The position numbers were made by a program, and so were the translations under genes. Positions 8,335-18,770 of a stretch of 64,000 nt of DNA are shown piece after piece. Positions within the stretch are counted from its first letter, which is position 1. Every line of letters begins with the position of its first letter. Below the pieces are notes generated by a model. It was given only the letters and a program-made list of their open reading frames with translations. It searched no databases and was not told the origin of the DNA. The DNA comes from Novipirellula herctigrandis (GTDB lineage: Bacteria; Planctomycetota; Planctomycetia; Pirellulales; Pirellulaceae): the NCBI GenBank assembly GCA_007859835.1, contig SJPJ01000001.1:2909922-2973921 (forward strand), given 5' to 3'.

Positions 8335-10188
8335 CTATGCGTTGCGTCCTGCGCGGCGACGGGCGGATTCGCTTAGCAAAATCTTACGCATCCGGATGTT
8401 ATCGGGCGTGACTTCGACCAACTCATCGTCTTCGATGTATTCAAGGGCTGCTTCGAGCGACAGGTCCCTTGCCGGTTTCAAAATCACATTTTCGTCGCTG
8501 CCGGCGGCTCGGACGTTGGTGAGTTTCTTTTCGCGGCATGGATTCACGATCATGTCGTTCTCGCGAGCGTTCTCGCCGACAATCATGCCTTCGTAGACTT
8601 CCGTTCCGGGTGGCACGAACATTTCACTGCGGTCCTGCAACAAGAACATCGCGTGAGGCATTGCTTTGCCCGACGTCATTGACACCAAAACACCATTGGC
8701 TCGTTTGGGCAAATCACCTTCAACCGGCCGATAGCTCTCGAACCGATGGTGAATGATCGCCGTTCCGCGAGTCGAATTGAGAAGCCGAGTTCGCAATCCA
8801 ATTAGCCCTCGTGAAGGAATCAGAAATCGAATCAAACTGTATTCGCCACGCTGTGCAATCTCTTCGACTTGCCCACGACGATTACCAACCAATTCCATAA
8901 CGGGCCCCATCGCTTCGGTGGGCACCTCGACTCGCAAAGTTTCGAACGGCTCGTGCTGCTTTCCGTCGATCTCTTTGAAAATCACTCGCGGCTTCCCGAC
9001 ACTCAGTTCGAATCCCTCACGGCGCATCGTTTCGATCAAGATCGCCAAGTGCAATACGCCTCGACCTTTTACGGCGTACGCTTCGCTGCCTGGGATCATC
9101 TCGACCCTCAGGGCGACGTTCCGCTCAAGTTCCTTTTCAAGTCGGGCTTTGAGTTGTCGCGTGGTGACATACTTTCCTTCACGACCGACCATCGGCGACG
9201 AATTGACGCTGAAAACCATTTCCAAGGTCGGCTCGTCCACTTTGAGTCGTGGCAATGCTTCGCCATTGTCAACCATTGTGATCGTATCACCGATTTCCAC
9301 TTGGGCAATTCCTTCGATCGCGACAATATCGCCGGCCCGAGCCGTCTCGGTCGCAACGCGTCCGAGCTTGTCAAAGACATACAAACTCGCAACCTTGACT
9401 TTCTTGACGCCATCTTTTTGGTGCAAATCGACGGTTTGCCCGGCGTCGATTTTGCCAGCTGAAATACGGCCAATCGCGATTCGGCCAACATATTCGCTCC
9501 AATCGAGCGTCGTGACCATCATTTCCAGCGGTGCATCCGGGTTGACCTCGGGACCAGGCAACGAATCGACAAGCAAATCCAACAGCGGCTGCATATCGGC
9601 AGTCGGTTTGTCGGGATCAGCGGTCGCGTAGCCTTCTTTGGAACTTGCGTAGACAAACGCCGCTGCATCAAGTTGTTCTTCGCCACCGAGTTCCGCGAGA
9701 AGTTCGAGGGCCTCATCAAGGGCTTCATGCGGCCGTCCGTCGGGGCGGTCGACTTTGTTGACGACCACAATCGGGCGGCAACCGGCCTGCAACGCCTTCT
9801 CAAGCACAAAGCGGGTCTGCGGCATCGGGCCTTCGGCAGCGTCAACCAACACGAGCGCTCCATCGGCCATCTTTACCACGCGTTCCACTTCGCCACCAAA
9901 ATCCGCGTGACCGGGGGTATCGATCAAGTTGATTTTGACGCCACGGTAAGGAATCGAGATATTCTTCGCCAAAATCGTGATTCCTCGTTCCCGCTCAAGA
10001 TCGTTCGAATCAAGAATGCGTTCCCCCTTGAGCTCGGTATCACGAAATTGCCCGCTTTGGCGAAGCAAACAATCGACGAGTGTCGTTTTGCCGTGATCAA
10101 CATGGGCAATGATAACGACGTTGCGGATATCGTCTCGGCGCACTTGGTTGGCCGCTGAGTCGAGAGCAGGAAGAAGCGATGACGACAT
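8335..10188 (-). CDS. typA: Ribosome-associated GTPase TypA/BipA
   Basis: 617 residues, close to the family length, ATG start. The GTPase motifs are complete: AHVDHGKTTL (P-loop), RERGITILAKN (switch I), DTPGHADFGGEVERV (switch II) and NKVDRPD (G4). The EF-G-like domains II, III and V follow, and the BipA-specific C-terminus contains the conserved RGLIGLRTRLLNSTRG segment. TypA binds the ribosome, assists large-subunit assembly and is often needed under cold or other stress. It is monocistronic here, convergent with the SHD1 gene. The last residues (SESARRRAGRNA) are basic, as usual. Confidence 0.97.
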   Translation of the reverse strand: MSSSLLPALDSAANQVRRDDIRNVVIIAHVDHGKTTLVDCLLRQSGQFRDTELKGERILDSNDLERERGITILAKNISIPYRGVKINLIDTPGHADFGGEVERVVKMADGALVLVDAAEGPMPQTRFVLEKALQAGCRPIVVVNKVDRPDGRPHEALDEALELLAELGGEEQLDAAAFVYASSKEGYATADPDKPTADMQPLLDLLVDSLPGPEVNPDAPLEMMVTTLDWSEYVGRIAIGRISAGKIDAGQTVDLHQKDGVKKVKVASLYVFDKLGRVATETARAGDIVAIEGIAQVEIGDTITMVDNGEALPRLKVDEPTLEMVFSVNSSPMVGREGKYVTTRQLKARLEKELERNVALRVEMIPGSEAYAVKGRGVLHLAILIETMRREGFELSVGKPRVIFKEIDGKQHEPFETLRVEVPTEAMGPVMELVGNRRGQVEEIAQRGEYSLIRFLIPSRGLIGLRTRLLNSTRGTAIIHHRFESYRPVEGDLPKRANGVLVSMTSGKAMPHAMFLLQDRSEMFVPPGTEVYEGMIVGENARENDMIVNPCREKKLTNVRAAGSDENVILKPARDLSLEAALEYIEDDELVEVTPDNIRMRKILLSESARRRAGRNA

Positions 10189-10783
10189 TGAGAAGAACTT
10201 TGAGGAAAGCGTTGCGATGGATGTTCAAGCGGAAATCGCCTAGTCCACCCTATCAAACCCGCTTTTCTCTTTTTCGTCGAGCCGAAACTTTTGCCGATGC
10301 CCCCCGAGCCCCCTTGGAGTGACTTACGGGGGACCGAACCATCGTTACCGCGATTCCTAAATCGAATATTTCTAAGTAGAGCGGTATGCCGTTGCCAGCG
10401 GCGCTAGGCTATGCAATATTCACACCCGCGACACTTCGTCCACCTTGGGCACGATCGCCAGGTTCCATGGAAATCCAACGGAAAAGGAAATCCTACGGAA
10501 AAGGTTTCACAAAACCCCTGCTGGTACAGTGCCACTAACCTCGCTCGCACGGTTTTTCCTAACGCGAGCTTTGAAACCAGCCTACTTTGTGATTTTTTTC
10601 ACAATCAACCTTGTCTGCTCCATTGTGAGCCTCAGGGGTTGCATGTGAGTTTTTTACGAAGTGACGGTTTTCCGGCAACGGGGGACTCTTCAAAAGGTTG
10701 GTAATTTGCGGGGTTCTGGTGAGTGCAAATTGTTGCGGCTATGCGGCTTATCACTTGCAAACAGTCTTTCGCACTTCAAAACC
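10189..10783 (+). other. Intergenic region between typA and nqrA (595 bp), no convincing gene
   Basis: This divergent gap holds the promoters of typA and of the nqr operon. Two short overlapping open frames (10411-10704 and 10445-10648) show no family resemblance or start signal and are not called. The clearest element is a perfect CRP-type palindrome at 10588-10603. The extra N-terminal extension that would take nqrA back to 10661 lies in this region and does not resemble NqrA. Confidence 0.6.
10588..10603. promoter_or_regulatory. CRP/FNR-family-type operator upstream of nqrA
   Basis: TGTGA-N6-TCACA is an exact match to the CRP consensus core, and the symmetry extends one base on each side (TTGTGA/TCACAA). 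The spacer is six T residues. It lies about 180 bp before the nqrA start. A CRP/FNR-family regulator is the natural candidate, but none is encoded in this window. Confidence 0.5.
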
Positions 10784-12130
10784 ATGACAACGATCAAACA
10801 GGGTTTGGACCTGCCTATCGCGGGCGCACCGGAACAGCATGTCGAGGTTGCTAAACACATCAACCGTGTGGCAATCATTGGCGATGACTATGTCGGAATG
10901 AAGCCGACGATGCTGGTCGCCGAAGGTGACAATGTTCGCCAAGGGCAACCAGTCTTCGAAGACAAAAAAACACCGGGCGTCCTCTTCACCGCCCCTGCTT
11001 CGGGCAAGGTGGTGGAACTGAACCGCGGTGCAAAGCGGAAATTTGAATCACTCGTCATCGAAGTCGAAGGCGACGATCGGATCGAATTTGCCGACGCCAA
11101 AGGTGCCGACCCATCGGCCCTTGGGCGTGACGGGGTAGAGCAGCAATTGCTGGCCAGCGGACTTTGGCCATCACTTCGCACTCGCCCGTACGGCAAGGTT
11201 CCCGCACCTGGGACCAAACCGAGTTCGATCTTTGTCCAAGCAATCGACACCAGCCCCTTGGCGGCGGATCCTGCTGTCGCAATAGCAAGTCGCAAGGCCC
11301 AATTCAGTCTCGGTTTGGTCGTATTGACTCAGTTGACCGAAGGCAAGGTTTTTGTCTGCAATGGCGAAGGAGCCGAGATCCCCGGAGCGGGAATTGACGG
11401 TGTTCAAGTCGAAACGTTTTCTGGCCCTCACCCAGCAGGCTTGGTCGGAACCCACATTCATTTCCTCGATCCCGTCGGCCCCCACAAGACGGTTTGGTAC
11501 ATCAATTACCAAGACGTTTGTGCGATCGGTTCGCTCTTCCAAAATGGAACGCTTGATAACCGCCGCGTGATTTCGCTCGCAGGCCCGATTGTTGAACAAC
11601 CGCGACTTCTTGAAACGCACCTTGGCGTTGATATCGCCCAATTGATCGAAGGCGAAGTGAAATCCGACGTCGACTTCCGCCCCATTTCCGGCTCGGTTTT
11701 GTGCGGACGCAAAGCAACCGGGCACCGTGGTTACTTAGGTCGTTATCACACCCAAGTTTCCGTAATCGCCGAAGGCACTGAACGAGAATTCCTTGGTTGG
11801 CAAATGCCAGGATTTGAAAAATTCTCGACCACGCGAGTCTACGCCTCGGCTGCAACGCCTCATAAGAAGTTCGCTTTCACGACGGCGACGCACGGCAGTG
11901 TTCGTGCAATGGTGCCACTGGGGACTTACGAAAAAGTCATGCCACTGGACATTCTAGCCACTCAACTACTCCGATCGCTGATTTATCGGGATACCGATGA
12001 AGCTCAGCAGCTGGGCGTTTTGGAGTTGGAGGAAGAGGACTTGTCGTTATGTACGTTCGTTTGTCCCGGAAAATATGAATTCGGTTCGTTGTTGCGAGAA
12101 AGTTTGGCAACGATCGAACGCGAAGGTTAA
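10784..12130 (+). CDS. nqrA: Na+-translocating NADH:quinone reductase subunit A
   Basis: 448 residues from the ATG at 10784, matching the usual NqrA length of about 447; the open frame runs further upstream but that part is unlike NqrA. The start [18 protein letters not shown] and the later [15 protein letters not shown] and [16 protein letters not shown] segments are NqrA hallmarks. NqrA is the peripheral cytoplasmic subunit that contributes to quinone binding in the NQR complex, a redox-driven Na+ pump. First gene of nqrABCDEF; 39 bp separate it from nqrB. Confidence 0.97.
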   Translation: MTTIKQGLDLPIAGAPEQHVEVAKHINRVAIIGDDYVGMKPTMLVAEGDNVRQGQPVFEDKKTPGVLFTAPASGKVVELNRGAKRKFESLVIEVEGDDRIEFADAKGADPSALGRDGVEQQLLASGLWPSLRTRPYGKVPAPGTKPSSIFVQAIDTSPLAADPAVAIASRKAQFSLGLVVLTQLTEGKVFVCNGEGAEIPGAGIDGVQVETFSGPHPAGLVGTHIHFLDPVGPHKTVWYINYQDVCAIGSLFQNGTLDNRRVISLAGPIVEQPRLLETHLGVDIAQLIEGEVKSDVDFRPISGSVLCGRKATGHRGYLGRYHTQVSVIAEGTEREFLGWQMPGFEKFSTTRVYASAATPHKKFAFTTATHGSVRAMVPLGTYEKVMPLDILATQLLRSLIYRDTDEAQQLGVLELEEEDLSLCTFVCPGKYEFGSLLRESLATIEREG

Positions 12131-12169
12131 TCAAAAATATTCATCACTCCCGATTTTGGGAAAATCAAC

Positions 12170-13447
12170 ATGAAAGCACTACGCGACGCTCTCGACAAAG
12201 TGCATCCTTTTTTCGAAAAGGGTGCCTTGCTTGAAAAAGCGTATCCCGTCTACGAAGCTCTTGACACGTTCTTGTATACCCCTGGCGAAGTCGCCACCGG
12301 TTCAACGCACGTGCGTGATGCAATCGACTTGAAACGCATGATGACCACAGTGGTGGTTGCTTTGATCCCCGTGACGCTCTTTGGAATGTGGAATATTGGC
12401 TACCAAGCTAACTATGCAATCCAAGAAATGGCTGCCGTGGGAATGGATTCGAGCGGTGATTGGCACCACTGGATCCACGAAGCGATCGGTTTCGGCCACA
12501 ACCCCAGCAATTTCCTGGACAATTTTGTGCTCGGGGCGATTCACTTCCTACCGATATACATCGTCTGTATGTTTGTCGGTGGCCATATTGAGATGGTCTT
12601 TAGTGTGCTTCGTGGCCATGAAATTAACGAAGGCTTCTTGGTCACCGGATTGCTGTTTCCTTTAACGCTACCGCCAACGATCCCTCTATGGCAAGTCGCA
12701 TTGGGGATCGCCTTTGGTGTCATTGTGGCAAAGGAGGTCTTCGGCGGTACCGGCCGAAACTTCCTGAATGTTGCATTAGCGTCACGAGCGTTCCTGTACT
12801 TTGCCTACTCGGGTGAAATCAGTGGCGACAAGGTATGGACCGCAGCCGATGGATTCAGCGGTGCGACGGCGCTCGGCCAAATGGCAAACGCCGCTCCGAG
12901 CGAAACCATCGCCAATCCAGCCATCGCCTCACTCGGTTCGGTCTCCTACGCATGGGGCGAAACCGGAGCGATCTCTTGGATGAGTGCCTTCCTTGGAACG
13001 ATCCAAGGTTGTATTGGTGAAACAAGCACGCTGTTATGCTTCGTCGGTGCGGCGATTCTGATCGCCGCAGGCGTTGGTTCGTGGAAAGTGATGTCCGGCG
13101 TTGTCGGAGGTGCCTTGGTGACGTCGCTACTACTGAACGGTTTCAATCAGGGTACCAACCCGATGATGGGCGTTCCTTTTTATTGGCATATGGTCATCGG
13201 TGGTTTGGCGTTCGGTTTGGTCTTCATGGCAACCGATCCTGTCAGTGCTGCGATGACCGAGAAAGGTAAATGGATCTACGGCGGGCTGATCGGTTTCATG
13301 ACGATCTTGATCCGAGCGGTCAATCCCGCGTTCCCCGAAGGAATCATGTTGGCAATTTTGTTTGGCAACGTGTTTGCTCCGTTGATCGATTACTTTGTGG
13401 TTTACTTTAACGTCCGACGGAGGCTCGCACGCTATGCAACAACGTGA
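12170..13447 (+). CDS. nqrB: Na+-translocating NADH:quinone reductase subunit B
   Basis: 425 residues, ATG start, with about ten membrane segments. NqrB binds a covalent FMN and riboflavin and forms part of the Na+ path. The flavinylation motif DGFSGAT is present, the Thr being residue 233. Other NqrB hallmarks are [21 protein letters not shown] and [18 protein letters not shown]. Its last 14 bp overlap the nqrC start, suggesting translational coupling. Confidence 0.97.
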   Translation: MKALRDALDKVHPFFEKGALLEKAYPVYEALDTFLYTPGEVATGSTHVRDAIDLKRMMTTVVVALIPVTLFGMWNIGYQANYAIQEMAAVGMDSSGDWHHWIHEAIGFGHNPSNFLDNFVLGAIHFLPIYIVCMFVGGHIEMVFSVLRGHEINEGFLVTGLLFPLTLPPTIPLWQVALGIAFGVIVAKEVFGGTGRNFLNVALASRAFLYFAYSGEISGDKVWTAADGFSGATALGQMANAAPSETIANPAIASLGSVSYAWGETGAISWMSAFLGTIQGCIGETSTLLCFVGAAILIAAGVGSWKVMSGVVGGALVTSLLLNGFNQGTNPMMGVPFYWHMVIGGLAFGLVFMATDPVSAAMTEKGKWIYGGLIGFMTILIRAVNPAFPEGIMLAILFGNVFAPLIDYFVVYFNVRRRLARYATT

Positions 13448-14303
13448 TTCAGTTTTCTATACGATTGCCGTGGCAACGGTTTTGTGCGTGGTTTGCTCGC
13501 TAGCGGTCAGCTCCGCTGCGGTTGCGCTGCGTCCACGACAAGAAGAGAACAAGCGACTTGACCGCCAACGCAACATCCTCGATGCATCGGGGTTGGCGAT
13601 GGGCGAATTCGGAATTTCCGCTGGCAAGTTGACCCGCAAACAAATTGACGAGCTTTACTCGCGAGTGAGCGAAGAGTTGGTCGACTTGGAAACCGGCCAA
13701 TACAATACCGATCTGGACAAAAAGGAATACGATCCTCGCGAGGCGGTCGACAAGCTCGACATGAGTATCGCGATCGAAAACCCTGAATTTGACTTGGGCG
13801 AACAACGACGCGAAAAAGTCGCTCGAGTTTTCTTTGTCAAAAAACCTGGGGACGACCGCATTCAACAAGTGGTCTTGCCGATTTATGGCAAAGGCCTGTG
13901 GTCGACGCTTTATGGATACCTCGCTTTGAAGAGCGATTTGGAAACGATCGAAGGCTTGACCTTTTACGAGCATGGCGAAACGCCTGGGCTTGGTGGTGAA
14001 GTCGATAATCCATCCTGGAAAGCCCAATGGGTAGGCCAAAAACTTTTCAACGAACAAGGCGAACCGGCAGCGATGGTTTTTAAAGGCCCTGCTCCTCCCG
14101 GCGACCCTTACGCGGTTGATGGACTCTCGGGGGCAACGATCACTTGCCGCGGAGTGACAAACTTGATTCGGTACTGGGCTAGTGATGACGGGTACGGTTC
14201 TTTCCTTGACAAGCTCAAAGACCAAATCGCGGCGGCAGCGCCCGATAACGATTCTCCGAATAATGATTCCACGAATAACGACTCCAACGAAGAGGACAAA
14301 TAG
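13434..14303 (+). CDS. nqrC: Na+-translocating NADH:quinone reductase subunit C
   Basis: 289 residues. The ATG at 13434 is chosen because [20 protein letters not shown] is the expected NqrC N-terminal membrane anchor; an in-frame ATG 39 bp upstream lies inside nqrB. The periplasmic domain carries a second covalent FMN site, DGLSGAT, with Thr at residue 235. The C-terminus has an unusual Asn/Asp/Ser-rich tail ([17 protein letters not shown]). nqrD starts 2 bp after the stop. Confidence 0.96.
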   Translation: MQQRDSVFYTIAVATVLCVVCSLAVSSAAVALRPRQEENKRLDRQRNILDASGLAMGEFGISAGKLTRKQIDELYSRVSEELVDLETGQYNTDLDKKEYDPREAVDKLDMSIAIENPEFDLGEQRREKVARVFFVKKPGDDRIQQVVLPIYGKGLWSTLYGYLALKSDLETIEGLTFYEHGETPGLGGEVDNPSWKAQWVGQKLFNEQGEPAAMVFKGPAPPGDPYAVDGLSGATITCRGVTNLIRYWASDDGYGSFLDKLKDQIAAAAPDNDSPNNDSTNNDSNEEDK

Positions 14304-14305
14304 CG

Positions 14306-14932
14306 ATGGCATCTTCCAAAGTGAAAGACGTCCTATTCGGACCGGTTGTCGATAACAATCCGATTGCCCTTCAAATCCTTGGGATTTGCAGTGCTCTTGC
14401 GGTCACGACCAAAATGGAAACGTCGGTCGTGATGGCTGTCGCGGTTGTGTTTGTTACTGCGTTCAGTAATCTGGCAGTCAGCGCGATTCGGCATTACATC
14501 CCAAGCAGCATTCGAATCATTGTTCAAATGGTCGTGATCGCTTCGCTGGTAATTGTGGTCGACCAACTGCTCAAAGCCTACTTTTTCGATATCAGCAAGC
14601 AACTATCGGTCTTCGTCGGTTTGATCATTACGAACTGCATCGTGATGGGACGCGCCGAAGGATTCGCGATGAAGAACACGCCTGGCATTAGCTTTATTGA
14701 CGGAATCGGCAATGGACTCGGCTACGGCTTTGTCCTGTTAACAGTCGCATTCTTTCGCGAGTTATTTGGCAGCGGATCGTTGTTCGGAATTGAGCTTCTG
14801 CCGCTGACGCGAAACGGTGGTTGGTACAACCCAAACAACCTGATGTTACTTCCCCCAAGTGCGTTCTTCCTGATTGGTTTCATGATCTGGGCGATTCGCG
14901 CGTTCAAGCCTGAACAAATCGAAGAGGCTTAA
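14306..14932 (+). CDS. nqrD: Na+-translocating NADH:quinone reductase subunit D
   Basis: 208 residues, normal length, ATG start. Six membrane helices are apparent. The paired half-helix motif of the NqrD/NqrE family with its conserved Cys is visible ([18 protein letters not shown]). In the complex, NqrD and NqrE together hold an intramembrane iron-sulfur centre between subunits. Packed 4 bp before nqrE. Confidence 0.97.
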   Translation: MASSKVKDVLFGPVVDNNPIALQILGICSALAVTTKMETSVVMAVAVVFVTAFSNLAVSAIRHYIPSSIRIIVQMVVIASLVIVVDQLLKAYFFDISKQLSVFVGLIITNCIVMGRAEGFAMKNTPGISFIDGIGNGLGYGFVLLTVAFFRELFGSGSLFGIELLPLTRNGGWYNPNNLMLLPPSAFFLIGFMIWAIRAFKPEQIEEA

Positions 14933-14936
14933 TCCA

Positions 14937-15575
14937 ATGTTAGAACATTACCTCAGCATTCTGATCAAATCGATCTTCATCGAGAACCTCGCGCTGTCGT
15001 TCTTTCTCGGTATGTGTACGTTCTTGGCGATTAGCAAGAATGTCAAAACCGCGTTGGGCCTCGGTGTCGCTGTGATTGTGATTCAATCGATTACCGTCCC
15101 TGCCAACCAATTGATCTATTCGTTGTTATTGAAGAAGGGAGCCCTGGTTTGGGCCAACGGCTTCATCGACCCATCAACGATTGATTTCTCCTCGTTGGAT
15201 CTAACCTTCCTTAGCTTCATAAGCTACATCGGCGTGATCGCGGCGATGGTCCAGATTCTCGAAATGACGCTCGATAAGTTCTTCCCTCCGCTCTACAACG
15301 CGTTAGGGATTTTCTTGCCATTGATCACCGTGAACTGTGCCATTCTTGGTGGTTCGCTGTTCATGGAACAACGCAAATACGACTTTGTAGAAGCCTGTTT
15401 CTACGGACTCGGCAGCGGAATCGGATGGGCGTTTGCAATTGCTGCACTGGCCGGGATTCGTGAAAAATTGAAGTACAGCGATGTCCCTCCTCCGCTCCGT
15501 GGGCTCGGCATTACCTTTATCACCGTTGGCTTGATGGCGTTAGCCTTCATGTCGTTTAGCGGTATCCAATTATAG
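14937..15575 (+). CDS. nqrE: Na+-translocating NADH:quinone reductase subunit E
   Basis: 212 residues, ATG start, six membrane helices, homologous to NqrD with inverted topology. The conserved [20 protein letters not shown] segment contains the iron-binding Cys; an earlier Cys is in [15 protein letters not shown] 94-bp gap with a hairpin separates it from nqrF. Confidence 0.97.
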   Translation: MLEHYLSILIKSIFIENLALSFFLGMCTFLAISKNVKTALGLGVAVIVIQSITVPANQLIYSLLLKKGALVWANGFIDPSTIDFSSLDLTFLSFISYIGVIAAMVQILEMTLDKFFPPLYNALGIFLPLITVNCAILGGSLFMEQRKYDFVEACFYGLGSGIGWAFAIAALAGIREKLKYSDVPPPLRGLGITFITVGLMALAFMSFSGIQL

Positions 15576-15584
15576 AACTTCGTT

Positions 15585-15621
15585 AGTTCCGGCGGCAAAG
15601 CACTACTGAGTTGCCGGGACT
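15585..15621 (+). other. Hairpin in the nqrE-nqrF gap
   Basis: AGTTCCGGC (15585-15593) pairs with GCCGGGACT (15613-15621), a 9-bp stem with one G-T pair. No T-run follows, so it is unlikely to be a full terminator. It may affect mRNA stability or adjust nqrF level within the operon. Confidence 0.4.
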
Positions 15622-15669
15622 CAAACGTGGAAAATACAACCCTTTGAATTTTTTGACGAGTTTACACTG

Positions 15670-16893
15670 ATGAACACCGTCTTACTTGGCGTCGCAATGT
15701 TCACGATTGTCGTGATCGCATTGGTTTTGATCATCCTATTAGCGAAAAGCTGGCTAGTCGCGTCGGGGCCGGTCAAGATCATGATCAACCATCAAAAAGA
15801 AGTCGAAGTTCCCGCCGGCGGGAAACTGCTTGGCGCCCTCGCCGAGGCCGGCGTCTTCGTTTCGAGTGCCTGCGGTGGCGGCGGTACGTGTGCCCAGTGC
15901 AAGGTAAAAGTCGAATCGGGTGGCGGTGAGATTCTGGCTACCGAAAAAGGCCACATCAGCAAAAAAGAGGCAGCCGAAGGAGAACGACTCAGTTGCCAAG
16001 TGGCAGTCAAACAAGACATGGTGGTCGATGTACCACCGGAAGCGTTCGACACCCAGAAATGGGAATGCACCGTTCGTAGCAACAACAACGTCGCGACCTT
16101 CATCAAAGAGTTCGTTCTCGAATTACCCGAAGGAGCCGAAGTCGATTTCCGTGCTGGTGGATACATCCAAATTGAATGCCCACCGCACACCGTCCACTAC
16201 AAAGACTTCGTTATCGAAGACCGGTTCCGCGAAGATTGGGACAAGTTCGACGTTTGGCGTTACGTGTCGAAAGTCGACGAGCCCGTAGTCCGAGCTTACT
16301 CGATGGCTAACTATCCGGGTGAAAAGGGCATTATCATGCTCAACATCCGCGTCGCATCCCCACCGCCCCGTGCTCCCGAAGGAACCCCACCTGGCAAAAT
16401 GAGTAGCTGGATCTTCAGCCTCAAACCAGGCGACAAGGCAACCATCAGCGGTCCGTACGGTGAATTCTTTATCAAAGACACCGAGGCCGAAATGGTCTAC
16501 ATCGGTGGTGGTGCAGGGATGGCTCCGCTGCGAAGTCACATCTTTGAACTGTTCAAACGCCAAAAAACCAATCGCAAAGTTTCCTACTGGTACGGCGGTC
16601 GATCGTCTCGCGAATTGTTCTACGTGGACCACTTCCGAAAAATCGAAGAAGAGTTCCCAAATTTTAAGTTCAACATCGCATTGTCCGAGCCATTGCCCGA
16701 AGACAACTGGACTGGCTACCAAGGCTTTATCCACCAAGTGCTTCTGGAAAACTACCTCAGCACTCACCCGGCGCCTGAGGATATCGAATACTACATTTGT
16801 GGCCCGCCCATGATGAACCAAGCCGTCTTCAAGATGCTCGACGACCTTGGTGTCGAACCGGAAAACATTGCCTACGACGACTTCGGCGGTTAA
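15670..16893 (+). CDS. nqrF: Na+-translocating NADH:quinone reductase subunit F
   Basis: 407 residues, ATG start. An N-terminal membrane helix (about 5-27) is followed by a plant-type 2Fe-2S ferredoxin domain with cluster ligands Cys68, Cys74, Cys77 ([12 protein letters not shown]) and Cys109. A ferredoxin-NADP-reductase-like module follows: the FAD-binding [11 protein letters not shown], and the NADH-binding [13 protein letters not shown] and [13 protein letters not shown]. It is the entry point for electrons from NADH. The C-terminus [10 protein letters not shown] is typical. Confidence 0.98.
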   Translation: MNTVLLGVAMFTIVVIALVLIILLAKSWLVASGPVKIMINHQKEVEVPAGGKLLGALAEAGVFVSSACGGGGTCAQCKVKVESGGGEILATEKGHISKKEAAEGERLSCQVAVKQDMVVDVPPEAFDTQKWECTVRSNNNVATFIKEFVLELPEGAEVDFRAGGYIQIECPPHTVHYKDFVIEDRFREDWDKFDVWRYVSKVDEPVVRAYSMANYPGEKGIIMLNIRVASPPPRAPEGTPPGKMSSWIFSLKPGDKATISGPYGEFFIKDTEAEMVYIGGGAGMAPLRSHIFELFKRQKTNRKVSYWYGGRSSRELFYVDHFRKIEEEFPNFKFNIALSEPLPEDNWTGYQGFIHQVLLENYLSTHPAPEDIEYYICGPPMMNQAVFKMLDDLGVEPENIAYDDFGG

Positions 16894-17059
16894 GCATCGT
16901 CGATCCGTTGCGTCCACGATCATCGGGAATATTGGCAAAAACCGTTCCAGCATACATCCCTGCCGCAGGTTCAACTGCAGCCTGATGTTTAGCGGCAAGA
17001 TGCCAATTTGCGACTACATCAGCAGCTTCGGTTGGCCCGACCGGCCTACTGTAAATCAC

Positions 17060-18409
17060 ATGTCCCTTCGAATGACGCCCTTCCGTTTCTGTTTCGCTTG
17101 GCTGTGCCTAGTCGCCACGTTGTCCCATGCGGACGCGCCGACTGACAAAGGAACCATCCAAGAGCTTCGCGGTCAGACGATGGGGACGACCTACATGGTC
17201 AAAGTCTTCGATCCCCCGTCGTTCGATGTCGACGTTGCAACCGCAATCGATGCGGAATTGCGATCCGTCAACGACCAAATGTCGACTTACTTAAAGTCGT
17301 CCGAATTAAGCCTGTTCAATGCCTCTGGTTCAACGGACTGGTTTCCCGTCAGCCCCGAAACCGCCCAAGTCGTCTTGGCTGCGATCAAAGTCTCCAAAGC
17401 GACCGACGGGGCATTCGATGTAACAGTCGGCCCGCTAGTCAACGCTTGGAGTTTCGGCCCCGATCCAAAGACCAACGTAGTTCCAAGTGACGAAGCGATT
17501 GCCACTTTGCGTGAGTCGGTCGGTTACGAAAATTTGTCGGCCCGTGTAGATCCGCCCGCGCTTAAGAAAAGCACCCCGACATTGAAAGTCGATTTGTCGT
17601 CGATCGCCAAAGGCCACGGCGTTGACCGGGTCGTCAAGCGACTTACCGAACTCGGGGCGAAGAATGTCTTTGTCGAAATCGGCGGCGAAGTTCGCACGAC
17701 CGGAAGCAAAGCCGGCAAACCGTGGAAGGTAGGAATCGAGAATCCCGTTGCCGCGGAAGACGCGACAAACCAATCCCCTGTTGCCGTGGCACATCCGCTT
17801 GTCGATTCCGCAATGGCGACATCGGGGGATTATCGGATTTTCTTTGAAGTCGACGGCAAACGCTACTCCCATACGATCGACCCGCGTACCGGACGCCCGA
17901 TCGAGCACGATTTGGCGTCGGTGTCCGTGGTGGCCGACACTTGCATGATGGCCGATGCGTGGGCGACCGCGATCAACGTCCTGGGCAGCGAAGCGGGACT
18001 CAAAGCAGCAAATAAACAGAACCTTCACGTCTTCATCATCCGCCGCACGCCCGAGGGTATCAAACGAGAGGGGACGGGAGCGTTTGCGAGCTACGCAACG
18101 GATAACGAGATCATCAACAGCAATCCTCGATACCAGGAAACGGCCGAAGTTCAATCTTGGCTTCAGCGATTGTTACCCACGTTGATCGTCACCGTGGTTG
18201 GCTTTGGCGTCATTTTGGTGGCCATGGCAATCGGAGTCATGTTGGGGGGCCGGTCGATCAGCGGATCCTGTGGCGGGATCGGTGGCAAACAAAACCCGGA
18301 TGGAACCACGAGTTGCTCGCTCTGTGGAACGCCGTCCGAAGCGTGCAAAGAGTTGCGAGCAAAAATGGAACAAGAAGAATCCACCCATAACAGCGAGAAT
18401 CAACCATGA
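17060..18409 (+). CDS. FAD:protein FMN transferase ApbE fused to an NqrM-like maturation module
   Basis: 449 residues from the ATG at 17060; the ATG at 17072 is an alternative. A signal peptide (about 1-28) exports an ApbE domain (about 35-345). ApbE motifs are [69 protein letters not shown] and [14 protein letters not shown]. ApbE attaches FMN to Thr in NqrB and NqrC. After a linker, a membrane helix (about 371-395, [20 protein letters not shown]) is followed by [13 protein letters not shown] and then CSLC and a final Cys: the layout of NqrM (DUF539), the NQR iron-sulfur maturation factor, normally a separate small protein. The topology is sensible, with ApbE periplasmic and the Cys cluster cytoplasmic. 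The stop overlaps the next start. Confidence 0.9.
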   Translation: MSLRMTPFRFCFAWLCLVATLSHADAPTDKGTIQELRGQTMGTTYMVKVFDPPSFDVDVATAIDAELRSVNDQMSTYLKSSELSLFNASGSTDWFPVSPETAQVVLAAIKVSKATDGAFDVTVGPLVNAWSFGPDPKTNVVPSDEAIATLRESVGYENLSARVDPPALKKSTPTLKVDLSSIAKGHGVDRVVKRLTELGAKNVFVEIGGEVRTTGSKAGKPWKVGIENPVAAEDATNQSPVAVAHPLVDSAMATSGDYRIFFEVDGKRYSHTIDPRTGRPIEHDLASVSVVADTCMMADAWATAINVLGSEAGLKAANKQNLHVFIIRRTPEGIKREGTGAFASYATDNEIINSNPRYQETAEVQSWLQRLLPTLIVTVVGFGVILVAMAIGVMLGGRSISGSCGGIGGKQNPDGTTSCSLCGTPSEACKELRAKMEQEESTHNSENQP

Positions 18410-18690
18410 CCATGAAAGTAAACGAATACTTCGACGGTAACGTCAAATCGATTGGCTTCGAAAACAGCGAAGGCCGTGTGACATCGGGAGTGATGGCCGT
18501 TGGTGAATACGAATTTGGGACAAGTGAAAACGAGCTAGTGAAAGTCGTTTCAGGTGAATTGATCGTCAAACTGCCCGGCGAACCAGACTTCCAATCATTC
18601 AAAACCGGGAGCGAATTCCGTGTTGCGGCAAACCAAAAATTTCAATTGAAGGTTAAGCAAGCAACTGCGTACCTGTGCTTTTACAGTTGA
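18406..18690 (+). CDS. ppnP: Pyrimidine/purine nucleoside phosphorylase PpnP
   Basis: 94 residues, the usual length for this single-domain cupin family (formerly DUF1255/YaiE). The order [38 protein letters not shown] and a final AYLCFYS matches the family. Members phosphorolyse several nucleosides to free base and ribose 1-phosphate. The ATG overlaps the stop of the ApbE-NqrM gene (ATGA), implying translational coupling to the nqr operon. A second ATG two codons later could also serve. Confidence 0.93.
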   Translation: MTMKVNEYFDGNVKSIGFENSEGRVTSGVMAVGEYEFGTSENELVKVVSGELIVKLPGEPDFQSFKTGSEFRVAANQKFQLKVKQATAYLCFYS

Positions 18691-18770
18691 TCGTACCATT
18701 GCCGCCGTTGGGTTCGCCAAAGCATCGTGCGCGGCGAATTCTTTGCAGTGCAGATGGAAACAGCCCCAAG

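Noticed and set aside
8753-9631. 292-residue open frame opposite typA
   Set aside because: It is antisense to a fully conserved TypA sequence and is Ser/Arg/Ile-rich without any motif, as expected from codon bias of the real gene.
10411-10704. Possible small gene upstream of nqrA (also 10445-10648)
   Set aside because: The two frames overlap each other and the promoter region, have no start signal, and resemble no family.
13500-14312. 270-residue open frame opposite nqrC
   Set aside because: Antisense shadow; the plus strand encodes a clear NqrC with its flavin motif.
16123-16998. 291-residue open frame opposite nqrF
   Set aside because: Antisense shadow of a conserved gene, with no recognisable domain or start signal.
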